A stretch of 12,725 bases of DNA, from the NCBI GenBank assembly GCA_021160705.1, contig JAGHBZ010000266.1:1-12725 (forward strand). The letters run 5' to 3'. Made by a program: the position numbers and the translations under genes. Origin of the DNA: Candidatus Sumerlaeota bacterium (GTDB lineage Bacteria > Sumerlaeota > Sumerlaeia > MWCT01 > JAGHBZ01). The notes beneath the pieces were generated by a model. It was not told the origin of the DNA. It did no database searches and saw nothing but the letters and a program-made list of their open reading frames with translations. This document shows positions 1-6,205 of the stretch, in pieces (the first letter of the stretch is position 1; each line of letters opens with the position of its first letter).

Positions 1-615
1 GTATTTTGGTTTTTATTATTCTTTTCTGATATTAGAATGATGGAGATTGGTTCATTGCTTCCTGCTTTTATTTTAACCTGTGGAATTGAATGGTATTTAT
101 TAAGACGGTATGTGGATAAGCCCTATGTTATAAAAACCACTATCTTGATGAATATGGTTAGTTATGCACTCCTCGGGTTGATACTTTTTACTGCGGGGTT
201 TAAATGGGAACAAGCTCCAGAGCTTAACTATGATTATTTTATCGTTAATGTTGCACGCAACTATGTGAATAAAGGAAAATTTGACAAAGCTATTGAGGCA
301 ATTCGAAAAGCAAGGAGGCTTTATTTTCAAGAACCCTTTACATTATTTGGAAAACGCGACCAGCGTCCTATTGATAAAATTACTTATTTACCCTGGGGCG
401 AAATTCAGATTGCAAAACTGCTGACTAAAAAAGAAAAGTATGAATCGGCAGAATTGGTCCTCAAGGAAACACTTGAGCTCCCCAAATTATATGGCGATAC
501 ACGTAAACAAATTGAAACTATGCTTAAGGAGATAGAAGACAAGCAAGTTGCAAAGGGAAATGAAAAAGAAATAATTAATATTAATAGCACAAAGTTTCAG
601 AGATTGAAGTTTTGA
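1..615 (+). CDS. Membrane protein with TPR-like helical tail, 5' end cut by window edge
   Basis: The frame is open from base 1 to a TGA at 613-615, so the gene probably begins before the window. A later internal start at the ATG pair at 37/40 is possible. From codon 1 I see the end of one hydrophobic segment (codons 1-8), a second at about 18-33 and a third at about 47-66, followed by a soluble helical tail. The tail has two TPR-like helix pairs: ARNYVNKGKFDKAIEAIRKA, and about 45 residues later AKLLTKKEKYESAELVLKET. Both have the small/aromatic spacing of tetratricopeptide repeats. TPR tails usually bind partner proteins; a membrane-anchored scaffold is an inference. No catalytic motif is visible and I do not recognise the family. 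Its A+T content appears higher than that of the aminotransferase downstream. Confidence 0.7.
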   Translation, partial: VFWFLLFFSDIRMMEIGSLLPAFILTCGIEWYLLRRYVDKPYVIKTTILMNMVSYALLGLILFTAGFKWEQAPELNYDYFIVNVARNYVNKGKFDKAIEAIRKARRLYFQEPFTLFGKRDQRPIDKITYLPWGEIQIAKLLTKKEKYESAELVLKETLELPKLYGDTRKQIETMLKEIEDKQVAKGNEKEIININSTKFQRLKF

Positions 616-758
616 CCTGAGGTGAGTGATACTTTGATTTTAGTTTCTTAAGGCAAGGTAAATCTGAAGTAAAAACTGGTAATACCGCTTCAAAGAAAAG
701 CACCTTTGGGGAAAAAGAAAAGTTACAATATTGACAACAATTCCATAAGAATTTCTGC

Positions 759-773
759 AATCCATAATGGATT
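759..773. promoter_or_regulatory. Perfect 7-bp inverted repeat upstream of the aminotransferase gene
   Basis: AATCCATAATGGATT is a perfect palindrome with one central base, lying about 80 bp before the aminotransferase start. A TTGACA lies at 731-736 but has no good -10 at normal spacing. A TATGAT at 820-825 could be a -10 but lacks a good -35. The palindrome could be an operator or chance; the spacer 616-851 holds nothing else I can name. Confidence 0.3.
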
Positions 774-839
774 GATAGATTTCTTAACTATCAGCAAATT
801 TTTAAGTCCGCAGAAAAAATATGATAAAAGTGACCCAAG

Positions 840-845
840 AGGAGG
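840..845 (+). promoter_or_regulatory. Strong Shine-Dalgarno for the aminotransferase
   Basis: AGGAGG ends 6 nt before the ATG at 852, within a run of GGA repeats. It fixes the start at 852 rather than the out-of-frame ATG at 856. Confidence 0.8.
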
Positions 846-851
846 AGGAGT

Positions 852-2201
852 ATGTATGTAGAGATTAAGACAGAGTTACCGGGACCAAAGACCAGAGAGA
901 TTATTGAACGCGACGCACGGGTAATGTCGCCATCGTATACCAGGGATTATCCACTGGTTATTGCGCGTGGCGAAGGAGTCGCGGTCTACGACCCGGACGG
1001 GAACAAGTTCATTGATATGTCAGCAGGCATAGCCGTATGTGCTACCGGACACAGCCATCCTCGTGTGGTGGAGGCAATTACAAAACAGGCACAAAACTTC
1101 TTACATATGTCGGGTACGGATTTTTATTACGAGAGTCAGGTGGCTCTTGCAGAGAAGCTCGTGGCAGTGACTCCAGTCAGGACAGGCAACGGTAGAAAGC
1201 GAGTCTTTTTTACCAATTCCGGTGCGGAGGCAGTAGAGGCAGCGATGAAACTCAGCAGGTTTCATACAGGGCGTCGTCAGTTTATTGCTTTTTACGGCAG
1301 TTTTCATGGCAGGACAATGGGTGCGCTTAGCTTGACCGCAAGCAAGATGATACAGAGTAAACGATATTTTCCGTTTGTGCCAGGGGTGACACATATTCCT
1401 TATGGATATTGCTATCGGTGTCCATACGGGCAGACAAACGACCCAACACAGGAGGATGTTACCTGCAACCTTGCCTGTGTCAGGTTCCTTGAGGACACTA
1501 TTTTTCGCACTAAAATAGACCCGGCAGACGTCGCAGCACTTATTATAGAACCCATCCAGGGTGAAGGTGGCTACGTCGTGCCACCAAAGAAGTTCCTGCA
1601 AGAACTAAGGAATATTTGCGATAAATACGGAATCCTTATGGTTATGGACGAGATTCAGACAGGAATGGGCAGGACAGGTAAATGGTTCGCCTCTGAACAC
1701 TTTGGGGTTCAGCCTGATATTATTTGTATTGCAAAAGGAATAGCCTCTGGTATGCCATTAGGGGCGATTGTCAGTAGCGAAGAGTTAATGGACTGGGAAT
1801 ATGGGTCTCATGCGTCTACTTTTGGGGGCAATCCAGTAAGTTGTGCTGCGGGCGTGGCGACTGTAGAACTCATTGAGGAGAGTTTGCTGGAAAACGCCAG
1901 GGACGTCGGCGAACTCCTTTTAGAGCAGCTCAAACCCCTTGTGCAAAAATATGATGTGGTCGGTGATGTACGCGGAAAAGGACTGATGATTGGCGTTGAA
2001 TTCGTCAAGGATAAAAAGACTAAAGAAATGAATCCGGAATTCCGCAATAAATTAGTGATGGAATTATTTAAACAGGGAATGCTTATCCTCGGATGCGGGA
2101 GTAATTGTCTGAGGATAGCACCTGCATTGCTCCTTACCAGAGAACAGGCATCCTTCGCCGCTAAACTTATTGATGAGACCATTGGGAAAATGCTAAAGTA
2201 A
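852..2201 (+). CDS. Class-III PLP-dependent aminotransferase (acetylornithine/4-aminobutyrate aminotransferase family)
   Basis: 449 residues, fold-type I class-III aminotransferase, moving an amino group to or from an omega-amine donor such as GABA, ornithine or acetylornithine in the cytoplasm. Visible landmarks are TNSGAEAVEAA (121-131), the Gly/His/Arg patch YGSFHGRTMGALS (148-160), EPIQGEGG (233-240), the PLP-ring Asp in MDEIQTGMGRTG (D266), the Schiff-base lysine in IAKGIASG (K295) and the phosphate-binding STFGGNP (322-328). A four-cysteine insert, CYRC (187-190) and CNLAC (205-209), recalls archaeal-type members of this family. Some relatives are amino-acid racemases or GABA transaminases, so the substrate is not assigned and no symbol is given. 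The start is set by a strong AGGAGG. It stands alone on its strand and converges with thrB 82 bp downstream. Confidence 0.93.
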   Translation: MYVEIKTELPGPKTREIIERDARVMSPSYTRDYPLVIARGEGVAVYDPDGNKFIDMSAGIAVCATGHSHPRVVEAITKQAQNFLHMSGTDFYYESQVALAEKLVAVTPVRTGNGRKRVFFTNSGAEAVEAAMKLSRFHTGRRQFIAFYGSFHGRTMGALSLTASKMIQSKRYFPFVPGVTHIPYGYCYRCPYGQTNDPTQEDVTCNLACVRFLEDTIFRTKIDPADVAALIIEPIQGEGGYVVPPKKFLQELRNICDKYGILMVMDEIQTGMGRTGKWFASEHFGVQPDIICIAKGIASGMPLGAIVSSEELMDWEYGSHASTFGGNPVSCAAGVATVELIEESLLENARDVGELLLEQLKPLVQKYDVVGDVRGKGLMIGVEFVKDKKTKEMNPEFRNKLVMELFKQGMLILGCGSNCLRIAPALLLTREQASFAAKLIDETIGKMLK

Positions 2202-2283
2202 AACTCACGCATCGGCTTTTATTTTTATATTGTGCCGAAACCTCTCTGGAACGAACCGAACTTTTCCTTCTCGCGGATGGGGT

Positions 2284-3216
2284 TTACGCCATTTTCAGGA
2301 TGCGTGTTCCGTATGTATCAGGTGAAAGAATAAGGGTACTATTACGTATATTTCGTCTGGCAAGCACATCGCTCATAGCAGTGGCAATTTTCTCAGCAGC
2401 ACTCAAACAGAACGCCACCAATGCGGGTCCCGCCCCACTCAATACTACTGCTTTAGCTCCAGCCTGGAGTCCTCTCCGGACCATCTGGTCGTAATACTTG
2501 ACCAGTGATTTTCTATACGGTTGATGCAATCGGTCGTCCATTATTTCTTGCAGGTTCTCTAACTCTCCACTGCACAGGCGGTCAATTATAAACGGGATTC
2601 GCGAAAGATTACTTACAGCATCTGCGTGGGGCACTTGTTCTGGCAACAACTGGCGGGCGTCTGTTGTAGGCAAACTATAATCCGGGATTACCAGCACAGC
2701 CTTGAGCTTACTATATGGGCGGTAGCGTTTATAGAGGAACCCTTTATTTTTTTTCATCACTGCGGTCAGCCCGCCAAAAAAAGCTGCAGTCACGTTGTCC
2801 GGATGCCCTTCCATTTTTACGATTTCTCTCAGGAGTTGTTGGTTTGAGAGTTTATTCTGTCCACTGAGAAGGTTTGCAGCCAGCATACCCGCTACAATAG
2901 CGGTGGCACTACTTCCCAGTCCCCTTGCCAGAGGGATGTTCAGATGAATATTTATCTCCAGTGGCGGGAGCTGGACTTTTGTCAGGCGTGCTATTCGTGC
3001 CAGCGCACGATATACCAGATTGGTCCTCGTCATTGGCAACTCTCTATATCCCTCAACACCCTGAATGTAGAGTTTAGTTCTGCCTTTCTCCAGGATGCGA
3101 AACTCAAAGTAATTGTAAAGTTTCAAAGCCAGCCCCAGACAATCGTATCCTGCGCCCAGGTTAGCTGTGGATGCCGGGACTCGCAGTTTTATGTAGCGAT
3201 GTGGTTGCCGTAACAT
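2284..3216 (-). CDS. thrB: Homoserine kinase (GHMP kinase family)
   Basis: 310 residues, about the usual ThrB length. It phosphorylates L-homoserine with ATP to O-phosphohomoserine, the step before threonine synthase. The three GHMP motifs are present: an N-terminal motif PASTANLGAGYDCLGLAL (14-31), the ATP-binding loop PLARGLGSSAT (95-104, extended by AIVAG) with EGHPDN (136-141), and the C-terminal Gly-rich SGAGPALVAF (260-269). PASTANLGAGYDCLG is typical of homoserine kinase rather than mevalonate kinases. The ATG is preceded on its strand by AAGGAGAG about 5 nt upstream. It lies 27 bp after the hisH stop, so the two are probably co-transcribed, although histidine and threonine synthesis are separate pathways. 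The other threonine genes are not in the window. Confidence 0.95.
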   Translation of the reverse strand: MLRQPHRYIKLRVPASTANLGAGYDCLGLALKLYNYFEFRILEKGRTKLYIQGVEGYRELPMTRTNLVYRALARIARLTKVQLPPLEINIHLNIPLARGLGSSATAIVAGMLAANLLSGQNKLSNQQLLREIVKMEGHPDNVTAAFFGGLTAVMKKNKGFLYKRYRPYSKLKAVLVIPDYSLPTTDARQLLPEQVPHADAVSNLSRIPFIIDRLCSGELENLQEIMDDRLHQPYRKSLVKYYDQMVRRGLQAGAKAVVLSGAGPALVAFCLSAAEKIATAMSDVLARRNIRNSTLILSPDTYGTRILKMA

Positions 3217-3243
3217 TGTCTCTCCTTTCTCATAAATGCTTTC

Positions 3244-3846
3244 TCATAAACTGGCAAAATTCTTAAGCATCTGTAATCCTACTTTCTGACTTTTTTCCGG
3301 ATGAAACTGAGCGGCAAATAGATTGCCGCGGTTTATCATTGATACAAACTCCACGTCATACTCCGTGGTGGTTAGTATCACACTGTCGTCTTCTGGCACC
3401 ACGTAATATGAGTGTACAAAATAAAAATATGCCTCCGAGGGAATTGAGTCAAATATCGGCGAGGTACGTTTGATACGTATCTGATTCCAGCCCATATGAG
3501 GGACGGTAATACCTTTTTTGAACCGGGTAACTCTGCCCGGGATTATTCCAAGACCCTCCACTCCGGGTGCCTCCTCGCTATGATTGAACAATAGTTGTAG
3601 CCCGAGACAAATCCCAAGCACAGGTTTACTGTCTGCGATGAGTTCCTTGATAACATCAATTAACCCACGCCGATGTAATTCACGCATACCGTCTCCGAAT
3701 GCACCTACACCGGGTAGCACAACTCTATCTGCTTGCCTCAGCGCCTGTGGGTCTGAGGTTATCTGCGCTGTATAGCCAAGATAGGCAAACGCCTTCTCCA
3801 CTGAGCGCAGGTTGCCCATCCCATAATCTATGATTGCTATTTTCAT
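3244..3846 (-). CDS. hisH: Imidazole glycerol phosphate synthase, glutamine amidotransferase subunit
   Basis: 200 residues, the usual HisH length. With HisF it forms imidazole glycerol phosphate synthase; HisH hydrolyses glutamine and passes ammonia to HisF, giving IGP and AICAR. The class-I glutaminase triad is visible: nucleophile C80 in VLGICLGLQLL, and H182 and E184 in AAQFHPEKS. The N-terminus MKIAIIDYGMGNLRSVEKA and the LPGVGAFGDGM loop (44-54) are diagnostic of HisH. No hisF is nearby, so histidine genes are dispersed or lie outside the window. No clear Shine-Dalgarno precedes the ATG. Its leader instead carries a small hairpin 17 nt upstream. It is the first gene of a likely hisH-thrB unit. 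Confidence 0.96.
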   Translation of the reverse strand: MKIAIIDYGMGNLRSVEKAFAYLGYTAQITSDPQALRQADRVVLPGVGAFGDGMRELHRRGLIDVIKELIADSKPVLGICLGLQLLFNHSEEAPGVEGLGIIPGRVTRFKKGITVPHMGWNQIRIKRTSPIFDSIPSEAYFYFVHSYYVVPEDDSVILTTTEYDVEFVSMINRGNLFAAQFHPEKSQKVGLQMLKNFASL

Positions 3847-3862
3847 TTTAGAAATTTTTATC

Positions 3863-3877
3863 CCGGACTATCTCCGG
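3863..3877 (-). promoter_or_regulatory. Small hairpin in the hisH leader
   Basis: On the minus strand, CCGGA-GATAG-TCCGG forms a 5-bp stem with a 5-nt loop, 17 nt before the hisH ATG. The only GGAG near the gene lies inside this stem. The stem is short and could be chance. Confidence 0.3.
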
Positions 3878-3900
3878 TGGTTTATCTTCATAAGAAAAAT

Positions 3901-3930
3901 GGAATACTTATGCTGGGCTTAAGCTGTCAA
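3901..3930 (-). promoter_or_regulatory. Candidate sigma70 promoter for hisH-thrB
   Basis: Read on the minus strand, a consensus TTGACA (3930-3925) is followed after 18 bp by TATTCC (3906-3901), a weak -10. Transcription would start near 3894, giving a leader of about 48 nt for hisH. The -35 is exact; the weak -10 limits confidence. Confidence 0.4.
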
Positions 3931-4153
3931 CTGAAAAAGAAAAAATCTCACCAGTAAACTCCGGAAAATCAGCGAAGCCATTTCCCGCTATTAAAAGTTT
4001 CCGTGCATCTGGAGGATATTTCATTGATTTCTTTCATTCGTGGTGTAACTTCGCACACACTGATTCACGCTTCACGTACATCATCACCTTCGCCCTCCCG
4101 ACCTCGCCAGAGCGGGGAAATGAGCCCTGAACCCCACAGCTCCCAGAGTTAGG
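3931..4153. other. Non-coding divergent spacer with a solitary repeat word and a GC-rich inverted repeat
   Basis: Together with its flanks this spacer (3847-4191) separates divergent hisH and the M50 protease gene, and I see no gene in it. Positions 4034-4043 read CATTCGTGGT, the complement of the ACCACGAATG word in the repeats at 11970-12160. GAGCGGGG (4110-4117) can pair with CCCC (4132-4135) and GCTC (4139-4142), leaving a 3-nt bulge. It could end or regulate transcription, but no T-run follows. Confidence 0.35.
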
Positions 4154-4181
4154 TTGACATTGGTTACTGAAAGTTTGTAAT
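4154..4181 (+). promoter_or_regulatory. Strong sigma70-like promoter for the site-2 protease and trpS
   Basis: TTGACA (4154-4159, 6/6) is followed after 16 bp by TGTAAT (4176-4181, 5/6 match to TATAAT). The predicted start is near 4188, inside the palindrome at 4186-4201. This is among the best promoter matches in the window. Confidence 0.65.
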
Positions 4182-4185
4182 CTGA

Positions 4186-4201
4186 AATGTATTGATACAT
4201 T
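4186..4201. promoter_or_regulatory. Palindromic operator candidate at the protease transcription start
   Basis: AATGTATTGATACATT is a perfect inverted repeat with 7-bp arms and a 2-bp centre. It lies 5-20 bp downstream of the -10 element, where a bound dimeric repressor would block initiation. The regulator is unknown. Confidence 0.5.
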
Positions 4202-4230
4202 CAAACGTCAAGGAGAAAGTTGAGTTATAT

Positions 4231-4893
4231 ATGGGTGGCGGGTATGATTTCATATTAATGATACCGATTTTGCTATTTTCCATTGTTCTGCACGAGTTTG
4301 CCCATGCGTATTCAGCCAAGCTTGCAGGTGATATGACAGCCACACGGATGAATCGTCTGACCCTGAATCCTATACCTCATATTGACCTGGTTGGAACAAT
4401 CATATTTCCTGTCATTGCGTATATATCGCATTTTCCTCTTTTCGGCTGGGCAAAACCTGTTCCGGTTGACCCACGACAGTTTCGTCATCCACGCTGGAAA
4501 GTAATTGTTAGTCTTGCGGGTCCGTTCACTAATATTTTGCTGGCGGTTCTTGCAATTATATTACTTAAAATGCAATTAGTAATTACTCCTGCCTCTGAGC
4601 CACTCATTAGAAGGATTTTATTATATTTCATCACGATTAACTTGCTATTGGGATTATTTAACTTGTTGCCAATACCACCCTTAGACGGTTCGCATGTGCT
4701 TGAGTATTTTGTCGTTAGAAACAACCCGGCAGCTGAGAAATATTTCATCATTATCAGACAGGCAGGATTTATGATTTTGGTGATGTTTTTGATTTTTCCG
4801 CCGACAAGAGATTTATTTCATTTAATATTCTGGGGTCTTTTTAAAGGGTTGCTTATACTCTTTGATATTCCATTAGACATATTTTTTTATTAA
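4231..4893 (+). CDS. Site-2 protease family (M50) intramembrane metalloprotease
   Basis: 220 residues from ATG 4231. The zinc site is complete: HEFAH (21-25) in the first membrane segment, and the third-ligand motif NLLPIPPLDGSH (144-155, Asp152). The conserved GWAKPVPVDP (72-81) and SLAGPFTNILLA (94-105) mark the compact, PDZ-less S2P subgroup. Hydrophobic segments lie at about 7-20, 50-66, 92-113, 126-145 and 175-190. Such proteases cut membrane-embedded substrates, often anti-sigma factors; the substrate here is unknown. The longer TTG start at 4192 is unlikely because it falls only about 4 nt after the predicted transcription start. AAGGAG at 4210-4215 is 15 nt from the ATG, a long spacing. 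trpS follows after 44 bp, a pairing seen in many bacteria. Confidence 0.92.
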   Translation: MGGGYDFILMIPILLFSIVLHEFAHAYSAKLAGDMTATRMNRLTLNPIPHIDLVGTIIFPVIAYISHFPLFGWAKPVPVDPRQFRHPRWKVIVSLAGPFTNILLAVLAIILLKMQLVITPASEPLIRRILLYFITINLLLGLFNLLPIPPLDGSHVLEYFVVRNNPAAEKYFIIIRQAGFMILVMFLIFPPTRDLFHLIFWGLFKGLLILFDIPLDIFFY

Positions 4894-4937
4894 ATGAACA
4901 CGAAACCAAAACAAGATTGAGTATAAGGATAGAATAA

Positions 4938-5939
4938 ATGAAAAATAAGAAGCGACTACTTAGTGGAAATCGCCCAACCGGGTTGTTGCACCTTGGAAAC
5001 TATATCGGTGCTTTACAGAACTGGGTGAAGCTTCAGGACGAATATGAGTGCTTTTATATGGTAGCAGACTGGCACGCACTTACCTCAGAGTATCAGGATA
5101 CCAGCGAGTTGGCTCACTATGTAGAGCAGATGTTTATTGACTGGCTGGCAGTGGGACTGGACCCTGAGAGGAGTACGTTGTTTGTGCAGTCGGACGTTAT
5201 ACAGCACGCAGAGTTGACACTTCTGCTGGGGATGTTCACCCCGTTAGCCTGGTTAGAGCGATGTCCCACGTATAAGGAACAGCTTCAACAACTGGGTCAT
5301 AAGGAGATTGCCACGTATGGTTTTCTGGGTTACCCGGTGTTGCAGACAGCAGACATCGTTATTTACAGAGCCGAAGTAGTCCCCATCGGCGAGGACCAGA
5401 TTCCACATCTTGAGCTTGCACGCGAAATTGTGAGGCGGGTGAATTATTACTACGGCAAAGGCAACCCGATTCTACCAGAACCACAGCCGATTTTGAGTCC
5501 GGTGCCCAAACTACTTGGCATTGACGGAAGGAAAATGAGCAAGAGCTATGAAAACTGTATATATCTCTCTGATAGCCAGGAGACAGTATCCGCGAAAGTA
5601 CGACAAATGGTCACTGACCCTGCACGTGTCAGACGCACTGATAAAGGACATCCTAACGTCTGTAGTGTATTTGACTATCATAAGGTGTTTACCCCGGAAC
5701 GGGTGGAGGAGATTGAGCAGGAATGCCGAACTGCGGGTATTGGATGTGTGGAGTGTAAGAAAATACTGGCACAGTCGCTCAATACGCTAATGGAGCCGTT
5801 TAGAGAAAAACGCCACAAACTTCAGGCCCACCCGGAACGTATAAAAGAAATTGCACTGGCAGGCGGTGAACGCGCACGCCAAGTGGCTGAAGAAACTATG
5901 AAAGACGTCCGAAAAGCACTAAAACTCTTTTTAAAATAG
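4938..5939 (+). CDS. trpS: Tryptophanyl-tRNA synthetase
   Basis: 333 residues, the normal bacterial TrpS length. It charges tRNA-Trp with tryptophan using ATP. Class-I signatures are visible: the HIGH-type motif TGLLHLGNYIGA (14-25, HLGN at 18-21) and the KMSKS loop GRKMSKSYEN (K199-S203). The Trp-binding region includes MVADWHALTS (41-50) and PVLQTADIVIYRAEVVPIGEDQIPH (positions 133-157; residues Q136, D139 and GEDQ). The ATG is preceded by AAGGAT about 8 nt upstream. It lies 44 bp after the protease gene and probably shares its promoter. In many bacteria this pair continues with scpA and scpB, but here the next gene is the DarT-DarG fusion. Confidence 0.97.
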   Translation: MKNKKRLLSGNRPTGLLHLGNYIGALQNWVKLQDEYECFYMVADWHALTSEYQDTSELAHYVEQMFIDWLAVGLDPERSTLFVQSDVIQHAELTLLLGMFTPLAWLERCPTYKEQLQQLGHKEIATYGFLGYPVLQTADIVIYRAEVVPIGEDQIPHLELAREIVRRVNYYYGKGNPILPEPQPILSPVPKLLGIDGRKMSKSYENCIYLSDSQETVSAKVRQMVTDPARVRRTDKGHPNVCSVFDYHKVFTPERVEEIEQECRTAGIGCVECKKILAQSLNTLMEPFREKRHKLQAHPERIKEIALAGGERARQVAEETMKDVRKALKLFLK

Positions 5940-5961
5940 TAACTGTCTTCTATTAGGATGT

Positions 5962-6081
5962 GAGCGACCGGGAGTGCATATAAGGTGAATGAAATTTCGG
6001 AATAAAGGAGTTCTACTGTTCTGGACAAAAGTAGCCTGTTTCAAAGTACCGAAATAGAGCGACAATACTCCTCACGAGTGC
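5962..6081. repeat. Structured spacer after trpS: nested inverted and direct repeats
   Basis: An outer pair ATTTCGG (5994-6000) / CCGAAAT (6049-6055) encloses an inner pair CTACT (6013-6017) / AGTAG (6030-6034). The words GAGCGAC and GAGTGC occur in the same order twice, at 5962/5972 and 6057/6076. No gene is visible. It may be the trpS 3' end, a structured RNA or the scar of an insertion. Confidence 0.4.
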
Positions 6082-6120
6082 GTTATTAACAGATATTTTT
6101 TATCTTTTTATAACCCGTGA
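6072..6120. promoter_or_regulatory. Three-part imperfect inverted repeat upstream of the DarT-DarG fusion
   Basis: TCACG (6072-6076) pairs with CGTGA (6116-6120), GTTAT (6082-6086) with ATAAC (6110-6114), and AGATA (6091-6095) with TATCT (6101-6105) around a T5 loop. The right arm overlaps the -35 of the candidate promoter, so it could be an operator. It could instead be the trpS terminator. Confidence 0.4.
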
Positions 6121-6146
6121 CATTTGTTAAGTCATTCGGATATAAA
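6117..6146 (+). promoter_or_regulatory. Candidate promoter of the DarT-DarG fusion
   Basis: GTGACA (6117-6122, 5/6) and TATAAA (6141-6146, 5/6) are 18 bp apart. The predicted start is near 6153, giving a leader of about 50 nt and suggesting transcription independent of trpS. Confidence 0.45.
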
Positions 6147-6205
6147 AATTTTCATACACCAAAATATCAGAATCACAAAATTGATAAATCTTCAGAGTGG
6201 GAAAT

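Noticed and set aside
1101..1601. 166-codon minus-strand frame opposite the aminotransferase
   Set aside because: It is a shadow of the well-supported aminotransferase, with no recognisable domain or ribosome binding site.
2206..2270. Bidirectional terminator between the converging aminotransferase and thrB genes
   Set aside because: TCGGC and GCCGA can pair around a 17-nt loop, but the stem is only 5 bp with no clean T-run.
4192..4230. TTG start for the M50 protease
   Set aside because: It falls about 4 nt after the predicted transcription start and the added residues match nothing in the family.
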